From NCBI RefSeq assembly GCF_031143425.1, contig NC_090441.1, positions 223,568,928-223,632,927 on the forward strand: 64,000 nucleotides of DNA, read 5' to 3'. The translations under genes were made by a program, and so were the position numbers. Shown here piece after piece: positions 10,511-22,789 of this stretch. The notes under the pieces are model-generated. The model was not told the origin of the DNA. It saw only the letters and a list, made by a program, of their open reading frames with translations, and did not search any database. Source of the stretch: Pleurodeles waltl. Lineage: Eukaryota > Chordata > Amphibia > Caudata > Salamandridae. Every line of letters begins with the position of its first letter. The stretch's first letter is position 1.

Positions 10511-11705
10511 TGCCAGGATACTTCAATTCGATTTCCTCAGAAGCAGAAGATAACTCCTCAGTCCCGACCCGAGCTACTCACAACGAATATTAATCCTTTG
10601 TGCTGAGTACCCCGGAGGGGGAAAGGGGAATGGGATGGTAGAGAGACTGCCACAGAGATGATGAACGCTGCCACAGAGATGATGAACGCCAGTACTCAGT
10701 CTGCCTCTTCACATCTAAGATTGGATACAACACCTGCAAGAGTCACAGTCACAATTACTAGGGACACACAACATCAGTTTTTCACTTTCTACTCTCAACA
10801 CTTAATTCTCTTTAATTCTATTATTTCTTCACTCACCCTGAGTTCTCTGTAGACTTGCTTCTCTCTATAAATGATAGCTCTTCTTAAAAAATGCTTATTA
10901 CTGATTCTGGAAGAACTTCTCAACCTTTGTTAGAGATTGGTTTTATGTTGCTTTATATATATATAGTTGGTGATAATGTGTTCTTCAAATCAGCTGATGT
11001 TATTTAATTTCTCCTGTCTTATTGTGACTTCTGTCAATACTTGTATTTGTAAATGCTTGTTTATTAAAGTTTGTTTCTCCTTTCTTACTTCGACATTTCT
11101 TGATAACTTGTATTTGTAAATGCTTGTTTATTTAAGTTTGTTTCTCTTTTAAACTTGGCCTTTGTTTATAACCTTGACATTTGTAGATACTTGCTCTTTT
11201 AAAGTTTGTTTTTTTCTTTGACTTTAATATCTTAAACAAGAACCTTGTAAACATAAGGTTAATTCACACATTAACTCTGTAGCCTTGCCGACTTCCACGG
11301 GAACGGTCTACTATCAAACTCTTCGAATAAACCTTGACAATATTTATCTGTTTTCTGTAATATAATCTTCAAATGTAATTTTACCTCACAGGAGTTTCTG
11401 TTCTGAAGCGCGCTCTCTCTCCACACAGCTGATTCCTGTCAGACCTCAGTTGAAGTGCAAGGCTTCCAGCTGGAGAGCTCGTAATCTAGCAACCAACCGA
11501 TTGCAAGACTAGAACTGTAACTAACCTTCAGGACTCACAGCGGCCATCTTGGATCTTCTCTTCTTGATTCTTCCTTTGAAATAAGTGCAAGATTACTCTG
11601 CAAACCTTCTTCCAGTTTGGGCTTTGCTGTCTCCACTGAGGATATCTCTTTGCTTTTCTCATGCACTTCTTTGATTTGACTTGGCAAGTTTGTGTGCTCA
11701 TGACA
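10511..11705 (-). mobile_element. 3' LTR of chromovirus (1195 bp)
   Basis: Begins TGTCATGAGC at 11705 on the minus strand and ends in CA at 10511. AT-rich. It contains about three copies of a ~64-bp unit around TTGTATTTGTAAATGCTTG (11038-11210); the 5' LTR has about two more copies, which accounts for the 128-bp length difference. Confidence 0.9.
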
Positions 11706-11722
11706 GTACTCCCCCTCAAGGA
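11706..11722 (-). other. Polypurine tract of chromovirus
   Basis: The minus strand reads CTTGAGGGGGAGTAC immediately before the LTR start, a purine-rich primer site in the expected place. The chromodomain reading frame runs through it. Confidence 0.7.
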
Positions 11723-12133
11723 ACAGTTCTCCAATTTAGGTTTGCTTGGGTAGGTTCTATGAAAGTTTCTCACTAATCTTGAAGCATGTACATACTCGTG
11801 CGGCTCCCAGGATCGTTCCTCTGGACCATAACCTTTCCAATCAATTAGATAATAAAGCTGGCCATTACGGATTTTGGAATCTACGATTTGATTGACCTCA
11901 TACTCTTCTGCAGAGCTAATCTGGATAGGAATTGGAGGGGAGTTTTGACGTAAATTTGGAGGACTGTTCTTTAACAAGGAGACATGGAAAACAGGATGTA
12001 TCTTTAGATGAGCTGGCAACTGCAATTTAACTGCCACTGGATTGGTCATCTTGTCAACTTTGAATGGGCCTATAAATCGTGGCTGAAATTTGCAATTTCC
12101 TTTGAGACGTAAATGACGAGTGGATAACCAAAC
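11723..12133 (-). pseudogene. Integrase C-terminus with chromodomain
   Basis: After a spacer resembling the integrase tail (LPAHLKIHPVFHVSLLK, a usual chromovirus motif), the frame shows EEYEVNQIVDSKIRNGQ, then LIDWKGYGPEERSWEP at about 11785-11930. This is a chromodomain with the aromatic W-K-G-Y and W-E-P core. In chromoviruses it binds histone marks and steers integration to heterochromatin. The upstream join to the integrase core is cut by the inverted-repeat element at 12137-12736, whose removal with one TTT copy restores the frame. Confidence 0.88.
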
Positions 12134-12136
12134 TTT

Positions 12137-12736
12137 GGGGGTGATTCTGAGTCTGGCGGGCGGCGGAGGCCGCCCGCCAGACTTCCCCCACCAAAATACC
12201 GTTCCGCGGTCGAAAGACCGCTGAGGGTATTTTGGGATTTGCCCTGGGCTGGCGGGCGACCGCCAAAAGGCCGCCCGCCAGCCCAGGGCAAATCATCCTT
12301 CCCACGAGGACGCCGGCTCAGAATTGAGCCGGCGGAGTGGGAAGGTGCGACGGGTGCAGTGGCACCCGTCGCGTATTTCAGTGTCTGCAAAGCAGACACT
12401 GAAATACAAAGTGGGGACCTCTTACGGGGGCCCCTGCAGTGCCCATGCCATGGGCACTGCAGGGTCCCCCAGGGGCCCCGCGGCACCCCCTACCGCCATC
12501 CTGTTCCGGATGGCGGTAGGAGGTGTCTGAATCCCCATGGCGGCGGAGCGCGCTCCGCCGCCATGGAGGATTCAAATGGGCAGCGGAAAACCGGCGGGAG
12601 ACCGCCGGTTTTCCGCATCTGACCGCGGCCGAACCGCCGCGGTCAGAATGCCCTGCGGGGCACCGCCAGCCTGTTGGCGGTGCCCCTGTCATTTTAGGCC
12701 TGGCGGTCTTGGACCGCCAGGGTTAGAATGACCCCC
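12137..12736. mobile_element. Multi-hairpin inverted-repeat element (copy I)
   Basis: 600 bp, very GC-rich, with termini GGGGGTGATTCTGA and its near complement, flanked by TTT at 12134-12136 and 12737-12739. The interior is a run of about thirteen short hairpins placed end to end, for example 12373-12407 (GTATTTCAGTGTCTGC arm) and 12535-12566 (CCATGGCGGCGGAGCG arm). No ORF of its own. The A/T-only 3-bp duplication and short termini fit a MITE of the PIF/Harbinger sort, but this is inference. Shares its hairpins, in the same order, with the element at 34970-35597. Confidence 0.85.
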
Positions 12737-12739
12737 TTT

Positions 12740-13456
12740 GCCTCTTTTCGAATAAATGGGACTCTCTCTTCTTTTTCTATCAGCCTGAGTCTTATATGAG
12801 TCTTTTGCTTGAATGATGTTTTTTCTAGCCCTAACTAACGTGGTCTGCAAATCCCTCACCATCTCTCCTACTGCAGGCACTGAATCATCTTCTTTACCCA
12901 ACATTACATTAGGATGTCTACCATGGATCAGATGAAAGGGGGTGAACCCAGTGGTGGAATGAACAGCAAATTCAGCTGCCCACATCAACTCGGGCCATTC
13001 CTTCTCTTTATCGAATAAATTGAGTCTTAAATACTGTTCTAACTCTTGATTCACTCTCTCTGTTTGCCCATCGGTTTCAGGATGGAAACTGGTAGAGTAA
13101 CGAGAATCAATTCCTAATCTTTTACTAAAGGCCTTCCAAAAGCGAGAAACAAATTGGGACCCCCTGTCTGAAACTAGAATTTTTGGGATACCATGGGCGC
13201 GTACTATGTTTTGTGTAAACAACTGTGCAACCTGTGGGGCTCGAGGGATTTCTTTCAAAGGAATGAAATGCGCCATTTTAGTGAAAGTGTCTACAAAAAC
13301 TAGGATAGTGTTAAAACCTTGGCTACTAGGGAGGTCCACTATAAGATCCATAGTAACAGTATGCCAGGCATGGGGTGCAGTGGGCAAAGGTCTTAACAGA
13401 CCTTGTGAAGCTGTTCTATTTGATTTCCCTCTTTGACATTTGTCACAAGTTGACAC
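12740..13456 (-). pseudogene. Chromovirus integrase catalytic core
   Basis: The frame starts in the zinc-binding domain (CDKCQRGKSNR, the CC half of HHCC) and continues through the DDE core: VTMDLIVDLP (first Asp, about 13350), LVSDRGSQF (second Asp, about 13160), and HPETDGQTERVNQELE (Glu, about 13050). Motif spacing is normal for Ty3/gypsy. The piece is free of stops but is isolated by DNA elements on both sides, so it would not be made as a whole enzyme. Confidence 0.9.
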
Positions 13457-13459
13457 ATA

Positions 13460-14465
13460 GGCCCTCATTCTGACCTTGGCGGTCGGCGGAGAGGCGGCGG
13501 TCGGACCGCGAACAGACCGGCGGTATTAAAAATGGCATTCTGACCGCGGCGGTCACCGCCGCGACCGACCGCCACTTCCCCACTCCGACAGCCACGGCGG
13601 TCATGACCGACGGGCTGGAGTCTGCGCACTCCGGTCCGGCGGTCGACCCAAGACCGCCAACGCTATCATGACCCTGCTTACCGCCGCGGTTTCTTGCGTT
13701 CGGGAACCGCCATGCGAACCATGGCGGTAGGCACTATCGGGGCCAGGGAATTCCTTCCCTGGCACTGATAGGGGTCTCCCCCACCCCCCACTGCCCCCCC
13801 GAGTCCTCCCCCCACACCCTCCACCCCCCTGCCACCCCCCAGAGGTGGTACGAACCCCCTCCCCACCCCCACCCCGACATGCACATACATGCACCCCGAC
13901 ATGCACACACCCCCAACATGCACATATACACACCCCCTACACACACACATACACAACGGGGACACATACCCGCACACATACATGCCGACATGCGCACCCG
14001 CCGAACTACACACATTGCCCATAGGCACAGCAGCACTCCCCGCCCGCATGCACGCACTCACACACCCCCTCTACACACTCCCACGCACACCCCCATGCAC
14101 GCACACATCACACAACACCCCCCCACCCCCTCCCCTCACGGACGATCAACTTACCTTGTGCGTTGGTCCTCCGGGAGGCGACGGGAGCCATAGGGACGTG
14201 ACCGCCAACAGAAGACCGCCAACAGAAGACCGCCACACAGAAATGTGGGTCGTAATTCTGGGGGCGGTGTTCTGCTGGCGTGGCGGTGGAGGTTGACCAG
14301 TCTCCACTTTCCCGCCGACCGCCAGTGTGGCTGCTGGCGGTATTCCGGCGGAACGCTCTCAGCGGTCGGAATACACGCAGCGGCATACCGCCGCGGTCGG
14401 CGGTCTTTACCGCGGCGGTAACTCTGCGGTCTTGCGAAAAGACCGCCAAGGTCAGAATGAGGGCC
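13460..14465. mobile_element. GC-rich inverted-repeat DNA element with CA-rich core (copy H)
   Basis: 1006 bp, flanked by ATA at 13457-13459 and 14466-14468. The 25-bp termini (13460-13484 and 14441-14465) are perfect inverted repeats starting GGCCCTCATTCTGACC. The outer zones carry many CCGCC/GGCGG segments; the middle (13780-14150) is C-rich with CACACA and CATGCACAC runs. No transposase. The core composition resembles the leader of the Harbinger Myb-like gene at 56470-56790, so it may be a deletion derivative of such an element. Confidence 0.85.
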
Positions 14466-14468
14466 ATA

Positions 14469-15911
14469 TTGTCTTATCTGAGTTTTCATTTTTGGCCACC
14501 AAAATTCTCGTTGTATTAGATTTTAAGTCTTTTGAATTCCTTTGTGTCCAGCCAATTGATCATCATGATGAGCCAGAAGAATTGTTTCTTGCAGCTCCAC
14601 AGTCGGAACATACAGTGCACCTTTAAAGTATGGCAAACCTTTTTTGATTTCTCTTCCTTGGCCTTCTTTGGACCACTTCAGCATTCCTTCGAATGTTAAG
14701 TTTTCTTGAATTTCTTTGGTTACATTTTCATACAATATGGCAGATATGAACTTCTCTTGTGGAATAATCAATTCTTTTTCTGGAGGCTCTTTAACTGCAC
14801 CGGTATCAATTCGAGAAAGAGCATCTACCTTCCCATTTACTTTTCCTGGTCTGAAAGTGATAACAAAATCAAACTCTGCAAAATATAGGGACCAACGCAG
14901 TTGTCTAGCTGTTAGAGTTCGAGCTGATTTTAAAAACTGTAATTTTCGGTGGTCTGTGTAAACGGTCACTTTATGCTTAGCTCCCAAAATGTAATGCCTC
15001 CACTCACGAAAGGTTTCTTTGACTGCCAATAGCTCCTTATCCGCAATTGAATAATTTATCTCTGGTGGTGTTAATTTTCGAGAGAAATAGGCCACTGGAT
15101 GTAATTGACCTGTATCTTCATGACGCTGGGAAAGGATACCTCCTATGGCAACATCTGAAGCATCTGCCTCCACATAATATGGCTCATCTGGATTGGGGTA
15201 GAGCAAGATTGGAGCTGAGACGAAGGAATTCTTCAAAAAATTAAAAGCATTTTCAGCTTCTTTTGTCCACTCAAACTTCACTCCTTTCTTCAACAATCGA
15301 GTAATGGGTGTAACTGTTTGAGAAAAATTGGATATGAATCTTCGATAAAAATTAGCGAACCCCAAGAAACTCTGGATCTTTTTGACATTGCAAGGAGAAG
15401 GCCAATGTTGCACTGTCTTTATCTTGGCAGGATCCATACTAACTTCTTCTCGTGACAAAATGAATCCTAAGGACTCAACTCGTTCCACATGAAATGCACA
15501 CTTCTCCAATTTTACATAGAGATGGTTTTCTTGCAACCTTGTGAGGATGGATCGAACATGGGAAATGTGCTCCTGTAGATTGTCGGAAAAGATTAAAATG
15601 TCATCTATATAAACCATGGCAATCCGGTCGAGGAATTCTCGTAATATATCATTAACGAAATGCTGGAAGGCAGCGGGAGCATTGCATAACCCATAAGGCA
15701 TCACTTGATATTCAAATAATCCGTATCGAGTCCGAAAAGCGGTTTTCCATTCATCCCCTGAAGCCACTCGAATCAAATGATATGCTCCACGCAGGTCCAA
15801 TTTGGTGTAGATTCTAGTATTCTTTACTTGATCTAATAAAATTGACACTAAAGGCAGTGGGTATCGATTCTTGATGGTAACCTGATTGAGGGCTCGATAA
15901 TCAATGCAGGT
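14469..15911 (-). pseudogene. Chromovirus RT-RNase H and integrase start
   Basis: The main frame (14523-15848) carries RT motifs KLDLRGAYHLI, FEYQVMPYGLCNAPAAFQ and the catalytic YIDD box (about 15600-15620), then the RNase H block with VEADASDVAIGGIL, ADKELLAV and VYTDHRKL, and ends at the HH half of the integrase zinc finger (LAHHDDQLAGH). A stop ends the frame at 14523, where a Gln codon is expected. RT copies element RNA; RNase H removes it. Confidence 0.9.
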
Positions 15912-16700
15912 TCAAAGACTCCCATCCTTCTTTGGTATGAAAAATAGTGGGGATGACACTGGAGATTCAGAAGGACGAACAAAACCATTAGCAAGATATT
16001 GATCCAAATACTCCTTTAAATGTTGATTCTCTGCTTCGGTCAATGCGTATATTCTGCTACATGGCAATATCGCACCTGGCTCCAGTTCAATTTTGCAGTC
16101 GTAGGGTCGATGTGGTGGCAATTTCTCAGCCTCCTTTTCATCAAAAACGGCGACTAAATCCTCATATTCTTTTGTGATTTCTGCTGTCTTTAGTGCATAG
16201 ATTATTGAAGAGTGTGATGATAAACAGGCCGCTTAGGACTTGGTGGACACTTCCACTCCATCATGAAAGCAATTCTCTTTGCAGTAAGAGGAATTCATTT
16301 TGATCGTTCTTTTGCTCCAATCAATTTGTGGATTATGTTCTGTAAGCCAGGGCAGACCCAAAATGAGTTGAAATTGTGGAGCATCTATCAAATTAAAGAT
16401 TATCTTCTCCTGATGTCCACCAAAACCTTGCATCTGAATTGGTTCGGTCTCATGGGAAATGGGTCCTGAAGAAAGATTGGTTCCATCCTTACTACTTCCA
16501 AAGTAGATTTCTTGATAAATCGAATACCCATTTTACGAGCTTATTTGATATCACAGAAGTTGCCCGTAGCTCCAGAGTCTATCATAACTGAGATCCCTTG
16601 AATTTCCTTCTCTAGGGTCTTAACTGATACTGTTTGTACCAAATGTGGCGCTGCGGTTTGTAAGGTATTCGCCACTCGTTGATCTAAAGGAGTTGTCTTG
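15912..16700 (-). pseudogene. Chromovirus protease and RT N-terminus
   Basis: An aspartic protease active site, IDSGATG, is readable on the minus strand at about 16565-16590; a stop follows within 15 codons, then the frame resumes and shows FQLILGLPWL, the second conserved protease segment. Further on, LEPGAILPCSRIY and SSPLFFIPKKDGS mark the start of the RT. A TGA at 15912-15914 separates this from the main RT frame. Confidence 0.82.
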
Positions 16701-16728
16701 GGTTCTGCTTTCATCAGGGCAACTCCCT

Positions 16729-17713
16729 CTACTGATGAAGCTGGCCTTTTCCCGACTGAAGAGCTTTGGGTTTCTTGGGACAGTTTTTAACAAAATGCCC
16801 AGATGCACCGCAATATAAACATAGTTGATTCACTCTTCTTTTCTCTTTTTCTTCCTTAGATAAAGGACCTCGGATGGAACCAATTTGCATTGGTTGTTCT
16901 ATCGTTATCCCTTCTCCGGCTCTCGTATGATAATTTCTTACACGATCAATTCTCAGGGGAAACGGTCGATACTCTCTTCTCTTTTCTGCTCTTCGTTCAG
17001 TTGACCGGTGGTCAATCTGTAACACAAGATCAATTAACTCCGAAATTTCGGTGGGTCTATTTGGAGCTTGTGCTAAGGCATCTTTCAATTCATCTCTCAG
17101 TCCACGATAAAATATGGCGCCTCTTTTTGACTCCGGCCAGGCAGTCTCTACAATGAGTTTATTGAAATGAGCCAGATAGGCTACTAGATCTTTATTACCT
17201 TGCCTGATTTCCAGTAGTTCATTGTAAGTGGCTTCAGCTGCAGTTCGCCGATCAAATATTCTTAAGAACTCTTCCTTGAAATTTTGGAAATTATATAAAA
17301 CAGGATCATTTCTGGAAATTATTGGCATGGACCATGCGGCCGCATCTCCTGTCAGATAAGACAATATAAATGCCACTTTGGACTGGTCTTCGGAAAAAAT
17401 GACTGGTCTACATAAAAAATGCAATGAGCATTGGGTCAGAAAAATCTGCGCCTTATTTGGATCCCCACCGAAGCGCTCGGGTTGAGCCAAAGGAATAATA
17501 GGGGAAACCGCATGAATTACTTGAGTGGATATACCTGCAGACTGTGAAGGGCTAGGGATTTGTGAAAACACAGATTCATTTGATTTAGCGGTGTTCCCTA
17601 ACTCATTTATTCGCTGTTTTATTTGGACTGTTTCTTCTATGGTGTTATTTAATTGTTTCTGTAACCCTTCCAAAACGGTGGCTAATGCTTTTATATCAAT
17701 TCCTTCTGCCATT
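16729..17713 (-). pseudogene. Chromovirus Gag
   Basis: Likely start is the ATG at 17711-17713 (MAEGIDIKAL); the open frame extends further upstream into the LTR, which is not expected to be coding. An N-terminal coiled-coil-like helix is followed by the capsid region with PERFGGDPNKAQIFL, ILSYLTGDAAAW and the FKEEFLRIFD block, close to the Sushi/PEG10/RTL Gag type, and one zinc knuckle CLYCGASGHFVKNC near the C-terminus. It would form the virus-like particle and bind RNA. This frame is intact but its polymerase is not. Confidence 0.88.
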
Positions 17714-17768
17714 CTGCTCAGGAGGAAATCTGTTTTTTCCCTAAAATTAGGGTGATGGCACTTCAATC

Positions 17769-19091
17769 TGTCAGGATACTTCAATTCGATTTCCTCAGAA
17801 GCAGAAGATAACTCCTCAGTCCCGACCCAAGCTACTCGCAACGAATATTAATCCTTTGTGCTGAGTACCCCCGGAAGGGGAAAGGGGAATGGGATGGTAG
17901 AGAGACTGCCACAGAGATGATGAACGCCAGTACTCAGTCTGCCTCTTCACATCTAAGATTGGATACAGCACCTGCAAGAGTCACAGTCGCAATTACTAGG
18001 GACATACAACATCAGTTTTTCACTTTCTACTCTCAACACTTAATTCTCTTTAATTCTATTATTTCTTCACTCACCCTGAGTTCTCTGTAGCCTTGCTTCC
18101 CTCTATAAATGATAGCTCTTCTTAAAAAATGCTTATTACTGATTCTGGAAGAACTTCTCAACCTTTGTTAGAGATTGGTTTTATGTTGCTATATATATAT
18201 AGATATATATATATAGTTGGTGATAATGCGTTTTTCAAATCAGCTGATGTTATTTAATTTCTTCTGTCTTATTGTGACTTCTGTCAATACTTGTATTTGT
18301 AAATGCTTGTTTATTAAAGTTTGTTTCTCCTTTCTTACTTCGACATTTCTTGATAACTTGTATTTGTAAATGCTTGTTTATTACAGTTAGTTTCTCCTTC
18401 CTTACTTCGACATCTGTCGATAACTTGTAGTTGTAAATGCTTGTTTATTTAAGTTTGTTTCTCTTTTAAACTCTATTTTGGTTTATTACCATTGAATTTG
18501 TAAATGTTTATTTGTTAACAGTTCGTTTCTCCTTTAAACTTGGCCTTTGTTTATTACCTTGACATTTGTAGATACTTGCTCTTTTAAAGTGCGTTTTTTT
18601 TCTTTGACTTTAATATCTTAAACAAGAACCTTGTAAACATAAGGTTAATTCATACATTAACTCTGTAGCCTTGCCGACTTCCACGGGAACTGTCTACTAT
18701 CAAACTCTTCGAATAAACCTTGACAATATTTTTCTGTTTTCTGTCATATAATCTTCAAATGTAATTTTACCTCACAGGATTTTGTGTTCTGAAGCGCTCT
18801 CTCTCTCCACACAGCTGATTCCTGTCAGACCTCAGTTGAAGTGCAAGGCTTCCAGCTGGAGAGCTCGTAACCTAGCAACCAACCGATTGCAAGACTAGAA
18901 CTGTAACTAACCTTCAGGACTCACAGCGGCCATCTTGGATCTTCTCTTCTTGATTCTTCCTTTGAAATAAGCTCAAGATTACTCTGCAAACCTTCTTCCA
19001 GTTTGGGCTTTGCTGTCTCTACTGAGGATATATCTTTGCTTTTCTCATGCACTTCTTTGATTTGACTTGGCAAGTTTGTGTGGTCATGACA
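17769..19091 (-). mobile_element. 5' LTR of chromovirus (1323 bp)
   Basis: Pairs with 10511-11705. It starts TGTCATGACC at 19091 and ends at 17769. It has five or so copies of the ~64-bp TTGTAAATGCTTG unit (18290-18600) against three in the other LTR. The sequence that follows (17740-17768 on the minus strand) has no TGG start and I could not match it to a tRNA, so the primer site is unassigned. Confidence 0.88.
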
Positions 19092-22000
19092 GCAGGTCAT
19101 TCCTAGACAGTCTGCCCGGTCAGTTAGCTTCTACTCTTTATTTTTAATTTTATTCTATTATCTCTGCCATTCCTTGGTTGTCGCCTGCCAGCGCTTAGAA
19201 GTTTCCATGCAGTTTTCTCCCACTTTTTCTGACACCAGCTTCCTGCCACTCACTACCGCTGCCTGCCTCCTAGCTCCCCTCCTAGAACCTAATTCACGGA
19301 GGCTGCAGCGTGATCGTAACGCTGACATGCTGAAGACACATCAAAGGCAAGCTTGTCTGTACCTGTTCTTGTCTGGTCCGGGCCCAGCATCAGAAACCCT
19401 TGCTCCCTGACAACCACTGGTACTCCACTACAGATCTACAAGCCCTGGACTATGGATACTGCAACAACTGCTGCCTCACATCCCCTCACCACACAGCAGG
19501 ACCATACACCTGCCACCGATGTCAGTTCCCCCGCAACCTAGCACTGTCGGTCCTCGCAGGAACCCGTGCAGTCCCACCTCCACCAGCCGACACCACACCA
19601 GGACCACTCCAATGCCTTGTGATCAAAGCCAGATCACTCTGCAAAGATGCAGCCAAAGTCTGGGACACAATCTCCACCCTGGCCCCGGATGTGACCTTCA
19701 CAACAGAGATATGATTCAATCCCTCTTTGGCTCCTGACAACACCACTGTGATGCCCAACAGCTACAAAATAAAACATTGGGACAAACAGGAATTGGGCAC
19801 TGCCATCATCCATATAGAATCAATCCATTGAACTACCAGAGGAGACAAAACTATGGCTATCATGGAACACTGAATTTCTAACTCTACACCGATCAAACAA
19901 GCATCAAAGACACCCTCACCTACAGACCTCCAGGACTGCAAACGGGCCTCTGCGATACCATCATAGACTTCATTGCCCCACTCGCTATCGAATTCAAGCA
20001 CTACAACTTCCTTGGATATTTCAAATTTCACTTGGACGACCCCATGTACACAAGTTCTGCCAACCTTTTGAAACGAATGGACAATGTCAGCCTCTCCCAG
20101 TTGGTCACAGACCCCACACACAGAGCAGGACAGACACTGGGCCCTATCTTCACTTCCAGCAACAGATTTAAATACAGCCATACGACAGACCTCACCTGGA
20201 CTGACCACTCCATCGCCCACTTCACCATCGCTAGAACGTTTCACCACTCCCAACCCTCCCAGCACCTCCTTCCACAGCTGGAGCAAAAAGTAACACCGAA
20301 CCAATGGATGAATGCCCTCAACATCACCCAGTCTGACACCACAAACAAGGTTGCCCCCATCAAACCAGCCAACACTTGAAGATCCACTACTGCTGCTACA
20401 CTCCAGAATTCAGCACAATGAATTACAACTGCAAACAACTAGAAAGAATATGGTGCAACAGCCGAAATGATACAGACTGAGTCAACTTAACTTTACCCCT
20501 CAACAAACACCACAAACACCTCAGGGTTACCAAAAAGGAGGCCCTTGCAGACCGTATCGAGGCTTGTGTCAACCACTCCAAGGAACTCCTCACAATCATC
20601 AGAGAGTTCCTTTGCCCAACAGCCACCAAGAACACGATCCCTCCTTCACAGGAACTCTGTGACGCTCTTGAAATTTCTTCCACAACAAGATATCCACCAT
20701 CCACAGGTACTTTGAACCCCAACCCACCGACCTCCTTGCTCTCTCTACTCCTACAGTAGCCTTCCCTGACCATCCCACCGCATAGGAACAGCTCACCCAA
20801 CTGGACACCACAGCCATAATGAACTCCATCCACTCTTAAGTACCCAAATATCCATGTCCCATCCGTTCTTTCAAACTACAAATCAACAAGATCAGCCAAC
20901 AACTCACCACAATCCTCCATCCATTCATCACTACAGACACCTTTTCTGATGCATGGAAACGTTCAGACACCAGACCTCTCTCAAGAAACTCTTTCAGAGC
21001 CCAGTGATCTCCAGAACTACTGCCCCATCACTCTGCTCCCATTTCCCACCAAAGTCCTGGAGAAGGCCATCAACCATCATATCTTCGAACACCTTGAGAG
21101 AAACAAACTGGTAGACCCCTCTCAATCAGGACTCTGAGCCAACCATAGCACCAAGACAGCCCTGATTGCTGTGACAGATGACATCCTCACCCCCCTCAAT
21201 AGAGGAGAATCAGCTCCCTTGATCAATCCCGCCCCTGTGCAGCATTCAACACTGTTTGCCACCACATGTTAATCAAGAGACTGCACCAGATCAGACTCAA
21301 ATGAGATGCACTCAGATGGATTGCATCATTCCTCATGGGGCGCACAAAGAGAAACTGTCTGCCTCCCTATACAGCGCAACCCAAGATCACCATTTAATGC
21401 CTCCTCCAAGGTTTATTCCTCAGTCCCACCCTCTTCAATATCTGCATGACACCTCTAGCCGACATCATCACATCCCACAATATCAACCTCATATTCTAGG
21501 CTGAGGACACCCAGCTCATCCTCGAGCTCTCAGCAGACCCCACTACAACGAAGACCAACTGCACGAAGAAAGTCACTGCCTGGATGAAGGACAACTGTCT
21601 GAAGTTCAACACAGACAAGACTGAAGTAATGATCTTTGGCAACCATACCTTCCTCTGAAACAACTGGTGGCCCGTTGAACTTGGATCCAGCCATGCATCA
21701 AAAGACCACACCGGCAGCCCCTGTCTGATCCTGGACAGTTAACTCACCATGAAATGACAGATCAACACAGTCTCCTTGGCTTGCTTCAACACACTGCGTG
21801 CTCCAAAGAATCTTCAAAGGGCTCCTCAAAAGCATAGGAAAAACAGTCACATAAGCCTTAATCACCAGCAGTCTGGACTATGTCATTGCACACCACGATC
21901 AAACTCTTGAGAAGGTGCCAGATGATATATGACTCAGCGGCCAGAGTGACCCTCAATCTGCCCAAATGGACCTGCATCACCCAGCACCTGAGTCCACTGG

Positions 22001-22340
22001 CTCACATTCTAAAAAAAGATGCCAATTCAAACTACTGACACACCTATAAAGCCCTCAACAACCAATGACCAGCATATATGAACCACCGCCTGAGTTTCCA
22101 CCGGACTTCCAGAAACATTTGCTCCACCCCCACTTACCGTTACACAGATACCGCACATCCACCATAACCACAGCTGAGGAGGCTCCTTCTTCCAGCTTTC
22201 TGCCAAGCCTTGGAACTCCCTCCCCCTCCACCCTCGAACATCACCCTCGCTGACCAACTGCAGGAAGAAACTCAAGACCTGGCTCTTTGACTAAGCTCAG
22301 CAACCCACCACCTAGGCACCCTCACAGATAAGAAGCCGAT
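19092..22340 (+). mobile_element. CR1/L2-like LINE, old copy, 3' part
   Basis: Continues the 5' UTR interrupted at 10510. At 19910-20240 an apurinic-endonuclease-like C-terminus is readable (PTHRAGQTLGPIFTSSN, LTWTDHSIAHFTI). At 20960-21700 come RT pieces: LQNYCPITLLPF, KVLEKAINHHI, a damaged motif C (AEDTQLIL) and LKFNTDKTEVMIFG. Near 22260 the C-terminal RKKLKTWLFD block is present. Many stops and frameshifts; clearly older than the elements inserted in it. Confidence 0.82.
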
Positions 22341-22789
22341 CTCTACAAGATGCTAATTGAGTGATTTGAGGTGTCATTACTGATGTCATAAATGATGTCA
22401 TAGAACATGTTTTTTGTGAAACACAAACAGATTTTTTAATCACACACAACTATAGGGTTACAACATTTCTAGGGTTTTATTACCAATTGAAACGTCAACC
22501 CCCTCTGTAAAATGTGGTTCCCTTCTCCTTTTGTGGACATTTTTGCTCTGGGGATGGGCTCACCAGGGCCCATAATATCTTGGGCAGGGGGGCCATACAC
22601 CCTGCCTTCCCTTAATCAAACAATGGGGCCCCAGCCCACCATATCTCACGTCAGTGAGGATGTCATGATACCCATGGCTCAGCATGCAACCTCAAGAGAT
22701 GCCAGGGGAGCCATGGTAAGCCTTTGCTGACTTCAGTTTCCACCCATTTTTTACATGTCTTTGTGGTGAAGAGGTTGAACTAACTGAAA
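22341..22789. other. No gene seen
   Basis: Low-information sequence with a repeated GATGTCAT word near 22380-22405 and a G/C-homopolymer-rich part at 22550-22640. No LTR, TIR or coding signal that I can support. Confidence 0.5.

Larger units (their letters stand above)
10511..19091 (-). mobile_element. Sushi-type Ty3/gypsy chromovirus
   Basis: A complete but dead LTR element: 3' LTR 10511-11705, 5' LTR 17769-19091, flanked by the 5-bp duplication GCAGG at 10506-10510 and 19092-19096. Sense order is gag, protease, RT, RNase H, integrase, chromodomain, the classic Ty3/gypsy order, with the C-terminal chromodomain of chromoviruses. The Gag resembles the Sushi/RTL (PEG10-related) type. Stop codons break protease (near 16541), RT (15912) and the integrase N-terminus (14523), and two inverted-repeat DNA elements sit inside the integrase region. 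It split an older LINE. Confidence 0.92.

Noticed and set aside
12689..13468. Reading the integrase core as an independent integrase gene
   Set aside because: It is one exon-like block of the chromovirus pol, cut on both sides by elements H and I; flanking domains continue in phase beyond them.
13879..14296. His/Thr/Pro-rich frames over the CACACA core of element H
   Set aside because: Low-complexity CA and C-rich repeats give open frames in several phases; no domain.
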